A DNA stretch of 38,912 nucleotides. It comes from a virus. Each line of letters opens with the position of its first letter. Position 1 is the stretch's first letter. Shown piece after piece: positions 19,149 through 27,706 of this stretch. Below the pieces are notes generated by a model. It was given only the letters and a program-made list of their open reading frames with translations, ran no database searches and was not told where the DNA came from. Position numbers and translations under genes: made by a program. Where the stretch lies: positions 1 through 38,912 of IMG/VR virus record IMGVR_UViG_3300048587_000047. The stretch is one strand, 5' to 3'.

Positions 19149-19481
19149 ATGCCAGATCATCGCAGCCCGGAAGCCCAAGCCTATCGCCATCTGTACAAGA
19201 CCGCAGCATGGCAGCGCCATCGATGGTCGATCCTCGTCCGTGACCAGTTCACCTGCCAGAAGTGCGGCAGGCTCGAAGGCCGGACATCGCAGCTTGTAGC
19301 GGACCACAAGACCCCGCACCGCGGCAACCATGAACTGTTCTGGGACGCGGCCAATCTCTGGACGCTCTGCAAGCCATGCCACGACAGCGGCAAGCAGTCC
19401 GAGGAGCGAACCGGCTACAGCAAGGCAATCGGCATCGACGGTTGGCCGACAGATCAAAAGCATCCGGCGAATGCAACCTAG
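19149..19481 (+). CDS. HNH endonuclease of the terminase-cos module
   Basis: The 110-residue product (MPDHRSPEAQAYRHLYKTAA start) has the core WSILVRDQFTCQKCGRLEGR, LVADHKTPHRGNHELFWDA, ANLWTLCKPCHDSGKQ: two CxxC zinc pairs and the H-N-H residues in DHK, NLW and CHD. This type lies immediately before the terminase genes in HK97-like phages, where it assists terminase cleavage at cos (shown for HK97 gp74). A longer in-frame version from 18975 would pass through the terminator and is not preferred. Confidence 0.88.
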   Translation: MPDHRSPEAQAYRHLYKTAAWQRHRWSILVRDQFTCQKCGRLEGRTSQLVADHKTPHRGNHELFWDAANLWTLCKPCHDSGKQSEERTGYSKAIGIDGWPTDQKHPANAT

Positions 19482-19608
19482 GGGGGGGTAAATCTTTAGG
19501 GTGATTTGTTTTCCAGACCGGTGGGGCCTCAAAAAAACCCATAAACCGTAATTTTCGCGTTTTGGGTGTGTTTGTTGAAAATCTGAAACTGGCTGAGGAG
19601 GCCGTGAA
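19482..19608. other. Intergenic region upstream of TerS, candidate cos/packaging site
   Basis: The gap begins with eight G in a row (19481-19488) followed by taaatctttagggtgattt, then a more AT-rich part with A7 and T-rich tracts. The G-run next to an HNH gene and in front of terminase is the usual place of cos in HK97-like phages. The cut positions cannot be read from sequence alone. Confidence 0.35.
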
Positions 19609-20031
19609 GTGAAACGCAAGCGCGGCAGGCCGTCGGCTGCATCGTTGATGACGCTGGCGAACCCTGCCGATACGCTGGAGATCGTCGAGCGGCAGAAGCC
19701 GCCGCATGACCTGACCGACGAAGAGATCGAGGTCTGGCACGCCGTTGTTTCGACGATGCCGGCGGACTGGTTCGACCGGGCGACGGTTCCGATCCTCGGG
19801 CAGTATTGCCGCCATGTCGTTCAGGCGCGGCGTCTGGCGGAGTTGATCGAGAAGGCAACGTCGGACCCGGGGCTCGGCATCGAGGACTATGACCGGCTGC
19901 TGAAGATGCAGCAGCGGGAGAGTGGGGCAATCACGAGCCTCGCGACGAAGATGCGCATCACGCAGCAATCGACGACGAACCATCGTGGCAACAAGAAAAC
20001 GCAAGCCGGCCGCAAGCCCTGGGAAGGCTGA
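19609..20031 (+). CDS. terS: Terminase small subunit (P27 family)
   Basis: Binds the packaging site and recruits the large subunit. GTG 19609 follows CTGAGGAGGCC. The 140-residue product has the basic N-terminus KRKRGRP, a helical middle (DLTDEEIEVWHAVVSTMPAD, WFDRATVPILGQYCRHVVQA) and the P27 family end MQQRESGAITSLATKMRITQ followed by a Lys/Arg tail. The C-terminal 47 nt overlap the large-subunit gene. Confidence 0.88.
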   Translation: MKRKRGRPSAASLMTLANPADTLEIVERQKPPHDLTDEEIEVWHAVVSTMPADWFDRATVPILGQYCRHVVQARRLAELIEKATSDPGLGIEDYDRLLKMQQRESGAITSLATKMRITQQSTTNHRGNKKTQAGRKPWEG

Positions 20032-21586
20032 GGCGGCTTCGCCTTGGGCGCCATACACCAGCCGCGCCGAACGCAACATCGCGTGGGTCGAGCGTTATCT
20101 ACGCGTGCCGGAAGGGCGGTTCGTCGGCAAGCCGCTGGTGATGGCGGAGTACATGCGGGAGGACTTCCGGGCGATTTACGACAACCCGCACGGCACGCGC
20201 CGGGCGATCCTGTCGAGGGGCCGGAAGAACGCCAAGACCACCGAGGCGGCGATGATCCTGCTCCTGCACTTGTGCGGGCCGGAGGCGAAACCGAATTCGC
20301 AGCTGAACTCGGCCGCCCAGTCGCGAGACCAGGCGGCCATTCTGTTCAGCCTTGCGGCCAAGATGATCCGGCTTTCGCCGGAACTGTCGGCTGTGACGGT
20401 GATCCGAGACACGGCGAAGCAGCTGGCGTGTCCTGATCTGGGGACGCTGTACCGGGCGCTGTCGGCGGATGCCTCGACGGCCTATGGCTTGAGCCCGGCG
20501 CTGACGGTGCATGACGAGCTGGGCCAGGTGAAGGGGCCGAAGTCGGACCTTTACGAGGCCTTGGAGACAGCGACGGCGGCGCAGGAAAGCCCGCTGTCCA
20601 TCATCATCTCGACGCAGGCGCCGAACGATGGCGATCTGCTCTCGATCCTGATCGATGACGCCTTGACGGGGAGCGACCCGCGCACCGTGCTGCGGATGGC
20701 TTCCGCGCCGGAAGGTCTGGACCCGTTTTCGGAGGATGCGATCAGGGCGGCGAACCCGGCGTTTGGCCTGTTCATGAACCCGGAGGAAGTGCTGGCGATG
20801 GCGGCAGACGCCAAGCGCATGCCGAGCCGCCAGCCAGAGTATGAAAACCTGATTCTGAACCGGCGCGTGGCGATGAACACGCCGTTCGTGTCGCGTGTGG
20901 TGTGGACCGAGTGCGCTGGCGCCGTTGCCGATGATTTCGCTGGCCATGACGTCTTCGCCGGGCTCGACCTGTCGGAGACGAGTGACCTGACGGCGTTCGT
21001 GAAGGTCGCGCAGATCGATGGTGTCTGGCACGTGCAGCCGGTGTTCTGGCTGCCGGAGGCGGGGCTTGCCGAGAAATCACGGCAGGACCGGACCCCGTAC
21101 GACATCTGGGCCAAGCAGGGCCACATCGAGACGACGCCGGGGCGGTCGATCCAGTATGAATACGTCGCCGCGCGGCTGTTCGACGAACACCAGCGGGTGG
21201 CGTTCCGCAAGATCGCGTTTGACCGCTGGAACTGGAAGCACCTGAAGCCATGGCTTCAGCGGGCCGGTTTCACGGAGGACGAGCTCGATGGCGATCATGC
21301 GATTTTCGAGCAGTTCGGGCAGGGGTTCGGAAGCATGTCGCCGGCGCTTCGGACGCTGGAAAGCCTGCTGCTCAACGGAGAGATTGCGCACGGTGGCCAT
21401 CCGGTCCTGACCATGTGCGCGGCGAACGCAACGACACAGACGGACCCAGCGGGGAATCGCAAGTTGAGCAAGTCGAAATCGCATGGCCGGATCGACGGTA
21501 TGGTCGCGCTTGCCATGGCGGTGGGGGTGGCCGAGGCGCACATGCCCGCCACTGACGTCGGAACCTCCTTCTGGGAAGCCGCCTGA
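19985..21586 (+). CDS. terL: Terminase large subunit (HK97/YmfN-like)
   Basis: Packaging ATPase and nuclease, 533 residues from GTG 19985 (ATRKRKPAASPGKAEAASPW); the frame is open further upstream but within the small-subunit gene. Walker A-like SRGRKNAKTT (77-86), Walker B VHDELG with catalytic Glu, coupling motif IIISTQAPND, then the RNase-H nuclease with FAGLDLSETSD (first Asp), KIAFDRWNW and the final SHGRIDGMVALAMA (last Asp). The order and length fit HK97-type terminases that make cohesive ends. Overlaps the portal start by one base. Confidence 0.95.
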   Translation: MATRKRKPAASPGKAEAASPWAPYTSRAERNIAWVERYLRVPEGRFVGKPLVMAEYMREDFRAIYDNPHGTRRAILSRGRKNAKTTEAAMILLLHLCGPEAKPNSQLNSAAQSRDQAAILFSLAAKMIRLSPELSAVTVIRDTAKQLACPDLGTLYRALSADASTAYGLSPALTVHDELGQVKGPKSDLYEALETATAAQESPLSIIISTQAPNDGDLLSILIDDALTGSDPRTVLRMASAPEGLDPFSEDAIRAANPAFGLFMNPEEVLAMAADAKRMPSRQPEYENLILNRRVAMNTPFVSRVVWTECAGAVADDFAGHDVFAGLDLSETSDLTAFVKVAQIDGVWHVQPVFWLPEAGLAEKSRQDRTPYDIWAKQGHIETTPGRSIQYEYVAARLFDEHQRVAFRKIAFDRWNWKHLKPWLQRAGFTEDELDGDHAIFEQFGQGFGSMSPALRTLESLLLNGEIAHGGHPVLTMCAANATTQTDPAGNRKLSKSKSHGRIDGMVALAMAVGVAEAHMPATDVGTSFWEAA

Positions 21587-22806
21587 TGTCCTGGTGGACG
21601 CGGCTGTTCGGTCCGAAGGAAGCGAAGTATTCGACGCTGGACCTTTTCCGCGAGATCTACGGCGGGCCTCCGTCAAAGACGGGCATCTCCGTCAATTGGG
21701 CGTCGGCGCTTGAGGTGACAACGGTTCTGGCCTGCCTGCGGGTGATTGCCGAAGGCATCGCCCAGGTTCCGTTCAAGGTCTACTTGGATGAGAATGGCGG
21801 CCGTCCGGCGCCGGATCATCCGCTGTACGACGTGATCTACCGGCGCCCGAACCGCTGGCAGACGAGTTTCGAGTTTCGCGAGACGGTTGCCTTTCACGCG
21901 GCGTTGACGGGCAATGCCTATGTGTTCATAGGACGCGTGGGGAGCGCGCGTGAAATCCGCGAGCTTGTGCCGCTGGAACCGCAGTTCGTCACCGTCGAAA
22001 AGAAGGCGGACGGCAAGATCGCGTACAAGTACAACCCCGCAATCGGGCAGGGTGTCGAGTTCTCCGCCGACACGATATGGCATATCAAGGGGCCGTCGTG
22101 GAACGGATTCACCGGGCTCGATGCCGTGCGCCTGGTGCGCGAGGCCGTTGGTCTGGCGATTGCGTCCGAGGCCGCGCATTCCGAGATGCACAAGGGTTCC
22201 GCCAAGATGAGTGGAATCTATAGCGTGGATGGAAGCCTTTCGAAAGAAAAGTATGAGTTTCTTTCCGCGTGGCTGGACAAGTATGCCATGGGCGGCGAGC
22301 GCGCCGGCAAGCCGATGATCCTCGATCTTGGGGCGAAGTTCACGCCGACGCAGATGACTGGCGTCGACGCCCAGCACCTTGAGACGCGGGCCTTCCAGAT
22401 CACCGAGATTTGCCGCGGGTTCCGCGTCATGCCGATCATGGTGGGGTACAGCGACAAGGCGGCGACCTACGCAAGCGCGGAGCAGATGTTCATTGCGCAT
22501 GTCGTGCATACGCTCTCGCCCTGGTACGAGCGGATCGAGCAGAGCGCCGATGTCAACCTGCTGACTGAGGATGAGCGCAGGCAGGGCTACTATACGAAGT
22601 TCACACCGAATGCGCTGATGCGCGGCGCTGCCCGCGACCGTGCCGAGTTCTATACGCGCATGGTGGGGTCTGTGAACGCCACGCCAGGCATCATGACCCG
22701 CAACGAAATTCGGGCTCTCGAAGAACTACCGCCCATCGAAGGCGGTGATGAGTTGTTCGACCCGACGCCGCAGGCCGCTCAGGCGGCCGATGGACCGGTA
22801 CGATAG
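21586..22806 (+). CDS. Portal protein (HK97 family)
   Basis: Forms the dodecameric DNA channel at the head vertex. The 406-residue product starts MSWWTRLFGPKEAKYSTLDL at a TGATG overlap. Family features: ALEVTTVLACLRVIAEGIAQ, VPFKVY, HPLYDVIYRRPNRWQTSFEF, TGNAYVFIGR, IWHIKGPSWNGFTGLDAVRL, and TYASAEQMFIAHVVHTLSPW in the stem/clip region. The C-terminus (NEIRALEELPPIEGGDELF) is the standard end. Confidence 0.95.
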   Translation: MSWWTRLFGPKEAKYSTLDLFREIYGGPPSKTGISVNWASALEVTTVLACLRVIAEGIAQVPFKVYLDENGGRPAPDHPLYDVIYRRPNRWQTSFEFRETVAFHAALTGNAYVFIGRVGSAREIRELVPLEPQFVTVEKKADGKIAYKYNPAIGQGVEFSADTIWHIKGPSWNGFTGLDAVRLVREAVGLAIASEAAHSEMHKGSAKMSGIYSVDGSLSKEKYEFLSAWLDKYAMGGERAGKPMILDLGAKFTPTQMTGVDAQHLETRAFQITEICRGFRVMPIMVGYSDKAATYASAEQMFIAHVVHTLSPWYERIEQSADVNLLTEDERRQGYYTKFTPNALMRGAARDRAEFYTRMVGSVNATPGIMTRNEIRALEELPPIEGGDELFDPTPQAAQAADGPVR

Positions 22807-22814
22807 GAGCAGCC

Positions 22815-23495
22815 ATGGACCGCATCGAGATCAAATTGGCGTCGGACGACTTCGACGCCAAGACCGGAGAGTTTTCGGGCTACGGCGCCATCTTCGGCAA
22901 TCTTGACAGCTACGGCGACGTCATCGCCAAGGGCGCATTCAAGACCACGCTGCGAGAATGGGAAGCAAAAGGAGATTTGCCTCCGATGCTTTTGCAGCAC
23001 GGCCAGCGCGGATTTGGTCCCGCAACTGACGGAATACCGATTGGCGTCTGGACGGTTATGGAAGAAAACGCCAAGGGGCTGAAAGTGCGCGGACGGATTG
23101 ATCCGCTCGATACAGACGAAGGGAAGAAGGTCTATGCCGGTCTTAAGAACCGGACGCTTAAGGGCCTTTCCATCGGGTTTAAGCCTGTCAAGTTCTCGCG
23201 TGGAGTGAAGCCTGCTGACCCTCCGCGCACTCTTGAAGAAATTCATTTGATGGAAGTGTCCATCGTGACGTTCCCAGCTAACGACAAGGCGCTTGTGACG
23301 GGCGTCAAAGCCGCCGAGAGTGTCAAGACCATTCGAGAATTTGAGGACTTCCTACGGGATGTAGGGGGCTTCTCACACGCCAAGGCGAAGGCAATTGCCG
23401 CGTCTGGGTTCAAAGGCCATTCGGAACCTCGGGATGAGGACGGTGGTGAGTTGGCGGATCTGATCCGCCGAAACATCAACTCCATGAAAGGTTAA
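22815..23495 (+). CDS. Prohead maturation protease (HK97, peptidase U35)
   Basis: Cleaves the capsid N-terminal scaffold. ATG 22815 follows AGGAGCAGCC. The 226-residue product has the herpesvirus-protease-like pattern: FSGYGAIFGNLDSYGDVIAK, GAF, H62 in MLLQHG and S119 in LKGLSIGF, with the following EEIHLMEVSIVTFPAN that supplies the third active-site region. The C-terminal 60 residues are charged and probably removed or used for targeting. Confidence 0.94.
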   Translation: MDRIEIKLASDDFDAKTGEFSGYGAIFGNLDSYGDVIAKGAFKTTLREWEAKGDLPPMLLQHGQRGFGPATDGIPIGVWTVMEENAKGLKVRGRIDPLDTDEGKKVYAGLKNRTLKGLSIGFKPVKFSRGVKPADPPRTLEEIHLMEVSIVTFPANDKALVTGVKAAESVKTIREFEDFLRDVGGFSHAKAKAIAASGFKGHSEPRDEDGGELADLIRRNINSMKG

Positions 23496-23499
23496 TCCC

Positions 23500-24831
23500 A
23501 TGGAAATTGCAGAACTCAAGCCCCTGATTGAGAAGCAGGGCGAGGCTTTTGAAGCCTTCAAGGCCGCGAACGACGCCAACCTGAAGAAGCGCGATGTCGT
23601 CATCGAGGAAAAGCTGACGCGGATCGAGACGGATCTGGACAAGGCCGTCGAGGCCAAGGCCGCTCTGGAGCGCCAGATTGCAGCCGAGAAGAATGAGCGC
23701 GAAGAGCTCGAACTCCGTCTCTCCAAGCTCGGCACCAAGGGCACTGGCGATGACAAGTTCGACGTCGAGCTCAAGTCATTCAACGACGCGCTCAAGGCCT
23801 CCGCCAAGGATCGTCAGGTTGCCTACGAGCCGGTCGACGCAGACGGTTATCGCGCCTACAAGTCGGCCTTCCGCAACTTCATGGCGAAGGACGCGCGGCT
23901 GCTGACGGCGGATGAGGTGAAGACGCTCTCGGTCGGTTCCGACCCGGACGGCGGCTATCTCGTGACGCCGGACACCGGCGGCCGCATCGTGACCAAGGTC
24001 TACGAAACCTCGGAGATGCGTCAGATCGCGTCGGTTCAGGCGATCTCCAGCGACAAGATGGAAGGCATCGAGGATCTGGGCGAGGCTGGTGCCGGTTATG
24101 CCGGTGAAAGCGCGCAGGGCTCCGACACAACCACGCCGCAGGTCGGCAAGTGGTCGATCCCGGTGTGGATCATCGACAGCGAGCCGAAGGCCACGCAGTC
24201 GATCCTCGATGACGCCTCGGTCGATATCGAGGCATGGCTCTCGGCCAAGGTGGCGGACAAGTTTGCGCGCTTCGAGAACTCGGAGTTCGTGAAGGGCGCC
24301 ACCAAGATCCGCGGCTTCACTTCCTACACGACCGCCGCCGATTCTGGCTCCGGCGTGACCTGGGGGACCATCGGCCACGTCGCCACGGGGACCAATGGCG
24401 CCTTCGGCTCCACGGTTGCCACGCAGGCGGACAAGCTGATCGACCTGGTTGGAACCCTCAAGCAGGGCTATCTGGCGAATGCCCGATGGGCGGCTCCGCG
24501 CGCGGTCCTGACTGCGATCCGCAAGTTCAAGATCGGCGCGACCACGGACGCCTATGTCTGGCAGCCCGGCCTTGCCGCCGGCCAGCCGGAGACGATCCTC
24601 GGCTATCCGGTGTCGCGGATGGAGGACATGCCGTCGCTTACCACGGACAGCCTGTCCATGGCGTTCGGCGACTTCCGCGCGGCCTACCAGATCGTCGACC
24701 GCGTCGGCATCCGCGTCCTGCGCGATCCGTTCACCGCCAAGCCCTTCGTGAAGTTCTACACCACCAAGCGCACTGGCGGCGGCGTCGTGAATTTCGAGGC
24801 CATCAAGCTGATGAAGTTCGGCACCTCGTAA
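23500..24831 (+). CDS. Major capsid protein (HK97 fold)
   Basis: Assembles the icosahedral shell. The 443-residue product has an N-terminal coiled-coil delta/scaffold domain (about 1-110, KPLIEKQGEAFEAFKAANDA, LERQIAAEKNEREELELRLS) expected to be cut by the protease, then the HK97 body: DPDGGYLVTPDTGGRIVTKV, WIIDSEPKATQSILDDASVD, NSEFVKGATKIRGFTSYTTA and TILGYPVSRMEDMPSLTTDS, ending FVKFYTTKRTGGGVVNFEAI. A strong terminator follows, which fits high, gene-specific expression. Confidence 0.96.
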   Translation: MEIAELKPLIEKQGEAFEAFKAANDANLKKRDVVIEEKLTRIETDLDKAVEAKAALERQIAAEKNEREELELRLSKLGTKGTGDDKFDVELKSFNDALKASAKDRQVAYEPVDADGYRAYKSAFRNFMAKDARLLTADEVKTLSVGSDPDGGYLVTPDTGGRIVTKVYETSEMRQIASVQAISSDKMEGIEDLGEAGAGYAGESAQGSDTTTPQVGKWSIPVWIIDSEPKATQSILDDASVDIEAWLSAKVADKFARFENSEFVKGATKIRGFTSYTTAADSGSGVTWGTIGHVATGTNGAFGSTVATQADKLIDLVGTLKQGYLANARWAAPRAVLTAIRKFKIGATTDAYVWQPGLAAGQPETILGYPVSRMEDMPSLTTDSLSMAFGDFRAAYQIVDRVGIRVLRDPFTAKPFVKFYTTKRTGGGVVNFEAIKLMKFGTS

Positions 24832-24838
24832 CGAATCA

Positions 24839-24867
24839 GGCGGGGGCGGCATCGTCCCCGCCGTTTT
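24839..24867 (+). terminator. Intrinsic terminator after the capsid gene
   Basis: GGCGGGG (24839-24845) and CCCCGCC (24856-24862) form a perfect 7-bp stem with a 10-nt loop, followed by GTTTTCTTT. It probably terminates part of the late transcript and stabilises capsid mRNA. Confidence 0.7.
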
Positions 24868-24901
24868 CTTTCCCCCTCAACACTGACGAAGGAAATTCAC
24901 C

Positions 24902-25330
24902 ATGCTTCGCGACATTGCGAACAACCTGACCCTTAAGAGGGCGGTTTCTCCCCAGGCGGCGCGCACTGACAACACCGCCATCGTTTCCGAGATCCTTGAC
25001 GTGAGGAACTTTGAGAGTGTGATGCTGGCGGTGCAGCTCGGCGCGAACACCGATGCCAATGCCACCTTCACCGTCCTACTGGAGGAGTCAAACGACTCCG
25101 GCATGTCCGGTGCGAACGCGGTATCGGATGACGACATGAACGGCACGGAAGCCCTCGCCGGGTTCCAGTTCGACGACGACAATGAGTGCAGGAAGCTCGG
25201 TTACGTCGGCAACAAGCGTTACATCCGCGCGACGATCACGCCTGCGGGCAACGATAGCGGCAACATTTTCCTTGCCGCCTCGTGGGTGTGCAAGCCGTGG
25301 CGCATGCCGGCCGAGAATCCCCCGGCCTGA
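24902..25330 (+). CDS. Putative head/structural protein, unknown family
   Basis: ATG 24902 has GAAGGAAATTCACC upstream. The 142-residue product is beta-rich and acidic (NFESVMLAVQLGANTDANAT, FTVLLEESNDSGM, DDNECRKLGYVGNKRYIRAT, IFLAASWVCKPWRMP), resembling small structural proteins encoded between capsid and connector genes in alphaproteobacterial siphoviruses. It sits between two terminators, so it is expressed as its own unit or by read-through. A decoration or head-stabilising role is plausible but not shown. Confidence 0.6.
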   Translation: MLRDIANNLTLKRAVSPQAARTDNTAIVSEILDVRNFESVMLAVQLGANTDANATFTVLLEESNDSGMSGANAVSDDDMNGTEALAGFQFDDDNECRKLGYVGNKRYIRATITPAGNDSGNIFLAASWVCKPWRMPAENPPA

Positions 25331-25354
25331 TCTGACTGACACCTGAACCCTGAG

Positions 25355-25379
25355 GGGCGGCTTCCGGGCCGCCCTTCTC
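25355..25379 (+). terminator. Hairpin, possible weak terminator
   Basis: GGGCGGC (25355-25361) pairs with GCCGCCC (25368-25374) around a 6-nt loop, followed by TTCTCATTT, a poor T-run. Likely a partial terminator or mRNA-stabilising hairpin between structural genes. Confidence 0.5.
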
Positions 25380-25396
25380 ATTTCAGAAGGCTGCTC

Positions 25397-25972
25397 ATGC
25401 TCGCTCCAGTCCGCACGGTTGCACCCACGGAGGCGCTGCTTTCGCTCAGTGACGTGAAGGCGCATCTGCGCGTCGACCACGCCGACGAGGACGCGGTCAT
25501 TGTCGGGCTGATGGATGCCGCGCTCGCGCACCTTGACGGCTATCGCGGCATTCTCGGGCGGGCTCTGGTCACGCAGACGTGGACAGTCGAGTTCCCATCG
25601 TTTTCCGACCGCCTGGAAATCCCGCTCGCGCCGGTCCAGTCCGCGACGGTCCAGTATTACGACAGCACCGACAGCATCCAGACGCTGGCGGCATCGGTCT
25701 ATGCCGTGCTGACGGACGGGCTCAGCCCATACATCACGCTGAAATACAACCAGCAATGGCCGCAGACCTACACCCGCGATGACGCGGTGAAAATCACATT
25801 CGTGGCCGGGTACGGAGGCGCATCGAGCGTCCCCCCGGCGATCCGCGCGGCGGCCTTGCTGCTCATCGGCCACTGGTACGCCAACCGCGAGGCGGTCAGC
25901 GAGGCCCAGATGGCAGAAGTTCCGCTCGCGGTGTCCTCGCTGCTCGGTCCTTTCCGCCGCGTCGGCACCTAA
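25397..25972 (+). CDS. Head-tail connector (gp6-like adaptor)
   Basis: The 191-residue product has the gp6/YqbG-type helical core: SLSDVKAHLRVDHADEDAVI, GLMDAALAHLDGYRGILGRA, then beta-rich VTQTWTVEFPSF and LAPVQSATVQYYD, and the C-terminal IRAAALLLIGHWYANREAVS. Such proteins form the ring docking under the portal. ATG 25397 follows AGAAGGCTGCTC. Confidence 0.88.
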   Translation: MLAPVRTVAPTEALLSLSDVKAHLRVDHADEDAVIVGLMDAALAHLDGYRGILGRALVTQTWTVEFPSFSDRLEIPLAPVQSATVQYYDSTDSIQTLAASVYAVLTDGLSPYITLKYNQQWPQTYTRDDAVKITFVAGYGGASSVPPAIRAAALLLIGHWYANREAVSEAQMAEVPLAVSSLLGPFRRVGT

Positions 25973-25996
25973 CCCCTTCCACCACAGGAGATCACC

Positions 25997-26407
25997 ATGA
26001 CTGACATCTCGATCACTGCCGCCAACGTGCTGGCCGGCACGGGTGCCGACACCGAGAACGGTACGCTCGGCGCGACCGTCACCGCCGGTCAGGTGCTGTA
26101 CAAGGCCGCCGCCGATGGCAAGTGGTATCTGGCCGACAACAATTCCGCATCTGCCGAGGTGCGCCAGGCCAAGGGCATCGCCCTCAACGGCGGGGCCGCG
26201 GGCCAGCCGGTGCGGGTGCTGAAATCCGGCCTCTGCACCATCGGCGGGACGCTGGTGGCTGGCGTGGCCTACTATCTCAGCGACACGCCGGGCGGCATCT
26301 GCCCGGTGGCTGACATCGGGGCGGGGGAATACTCGTGCCTCGTCGGCATGGCCACCACCACCGCCATCCTCGATGTCCGGTTCCAGTATTCGGGCGCATC
26401 GCTCTAA
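25997..26407 (+). CDS. Capsid-cement/DUF2190-like structural protein
   Basis: ATG 25997 follows ACAGGAGATCACC. The 136-residue product is a compact beta protein (VTAGQVLYKAAADGKWYLAD, AKGIALNGGAAGQPVRVLKS, VAGVAYYLSDTPGGICPVAD, ATTTAILDVRFQYSG). The pattern of GQxVY, GIAL and YYLS strands matches small phage capsid-cement or fibre-base proteins of DUF2190 type. The gene lies between connector genes, which supports a virion role. Exact location in the particle is uncertain. Confidence 0.65.
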   Translation: MTDISITAANVLAGTGADTENGTLGATVTAGQVLYKAAADGKWYLADNNSASAEVRQAKGIALNGGAAGQPVRVLKSGLCTIGGTLVAGVAYYLSDTPGGICPVADIGAGEYSCLVGMATTTAILDVRFQYSGASL

Positions 26408-26410
26408 GCC

Positions 26411-26740
26411 ATGGATGCCGGGCGTCTTGACCGCCGCATCGTCCTGAAGCGCCGGAAGTCCGGCGAGAACGGGTTCGGAGAGCCCGTGGACGAGTGGACT
26501 ACCGTCGCCACGGTCTGGGCGCATGCCGCGCCAGTAAGCGATGGCGAGCGGTGGCGGGCGGGCGAGACGCTGGCGTCCCGGCTGAACCGCTTCACCGTCC
26601 GCTATTCGGCCATGGCGGCTGCGCTCGATCCGCGCGACCAGATTGAATACGACGGGCGCACCTGGGACATCCAAGGCGTGAAGGAAATCGGACGCCGGGA
26701 GATGCTCGAGATCACGGCGGCGGCGAGGGCTGAGTCATGA
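26411..26740 (+). CDS. Head closure (head-tail joining) protein
   Basis: The 109-residue product begins DAGRLDRRIVLKRRKSGENG, then DEWTTVATVWAHAAPVSDGE, FTVRYSAMAAALDPRDQIEY and WDIQGVKEIGRREMLEI. This is the standard pattern of SPP1 gp16/HK97 head-closure proteins that plug the connector after packaging. Its stop overlaps the next start by 4 nt (ATGA). Confidence 0.9.
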   Translation: MDAGRLDRRIVLKRRKSGENGFGEPVDEWTTVATVWAHAAPVSDGERWRAGETLASRLNRFTVRYSAMAAALDPRDQIEYDGRTWDIQGVKEIGRREMLEITAAARAES

Positions 26741-27309
26741 AGGTGACCGTTTCGACCACCGGATTCCGCGCGCTTGAGCAGGCGCTGGCGGAGCTGCCCA
26801 AGGCCACGGCGCGGAACGTGCTGAAGCGGACGCTGACCAAGGCGGGCCAGCCGATTGCCGGCGAGGCATCGCGGCTGGCGCCGGTGGATACCGGCAAACT
26901 GGCGGGGCGGATCATCGTATCGGCCCGGCTAAAGAACAAGGTTGGCAGCGCAGAGTATGCCGCCGCGATGCGCGCGGGGCTTGGCCGGCAGGCGGCCACG
27001 GCGGCGCTGCGTCAGGCCCGGCGCGATGCCAAAGGGCAAGGCTCTTTCGCGGAGATGTTCGTCGGCCCGGCGCGCGGCGTTCTGGCCTATGCCCACCTGG
27101 TCGAGTTCGGGACCGCGAAGACGGCTCCCAAGCCTTTTATGCGCCCGGCATGGGATAGCGGCAGACGCGAGGCGCTGGACATCATCCGGCGCGAGTTGGG
27201 CAACGAGATCATCATGGCCGCCAGGCGTCTCGGGCGGAGCAAGAAGGCCACGGCGGACGCCAAATACCGGGCTTCCATCGCGGCGCTGATGGCGCACGAG
27301 GCCGCCTGA
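26737..27309 (+). CDS. Tail completion/neck protein, HK97 gp10 family
   Basis: The 190-residue product shows GFRALEQALAELPKATARNV, EASRLAPVDTGKLAGRI and AYAHLVEFGTAKTAPKPFMR, PAWDS, the conserved HK97-gp10 elements. An internal insertion-like helix (GLGRQAATAALRQARRDAKG) and a basic tail make it longer than most members. It joins head and tail during assembly. Confidence 0.9.
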   Translation: MKVTVSTTGFRALEQALAELPKATARNVLKRTLTKAGQPIAGEASRLAPVDTGKLAGRIIVSARLKNKVGSAEYAAAMRAGLGRQAATAALRQARRDAKGQGSFAEMFVGPARGVLAYAHLVEFGTAKTAPKPFMRPAWDSGRREALDIIRRELGNEIIMAARRLGRSKKATADAKYRASIAALMAHEAA

Positions 27310-27704
27310 TGGAGGAGGCGCTTCGCAGCTACCTTTTGGCGGGGACGGACCTCTCGGCGCTGGTGGCCACGCGCATCCATTGGGTTCGATCTCCGCAGGG
27401 CGCGGCGTCGCCAAGGATCGTGCTCTACCGCATCAGCGGCCTGCGCGACATGCACATGCAAGGCCCGTCTGGCCTCGTGGCAAGCCGGGTACAGGTGGAC
27501 TGCATCGGGGCCAGCTACGGCAGCGCGAAGGCCGTGGCGCGGGCCGTGGAGGCCAGACTGAGCGGCTACAGCGATACGGCATACGATATTCGGTTCGAGG
27601 GCTGCTTCCTGATCGGGGAGCGCGACGATTTCGAGGATACGAACACGCCAGACAAGCTGTTCCGCACCTCGCTTGATTTCAACATCTGGCACAAAGGAGC
27701 CTGA
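27309..27704 (+). CDS. Tail terminator (DUF3168, gp11-like)
   Basis: Starts at a TGATG overlap. The 131-residue product has MEEALRSYLLAGTDLSALVA, SPRIVLYRISGLRDMHMQGP, then VQVDCIGASYGSAKAVARAV and SLDFNIWHK, the strand-helix pattern of DUF3168 tail terminators that cap the tube and set final tail length. Confidence 0.88.
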   Translation: MEEALRSYLLAGTDLSALVATRIHWVRSPQGAASPRIVLYRISGLRDMHMQGPSGLVASRVQVDCIGASYGSAKAVARAVEARLSGYSDTAYDIRFEGCFLIGERDDFEDTNTPDKLFRTSLDFNIWHKGA

Positions 27705-27706
27705 CC

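Noticed and set aside
21077-21676. Long antisense frames across terminase, portal and capsid genes
   Set aside because: Usual GC-rich antisense open frames; the + strand genes are unambiguous families.
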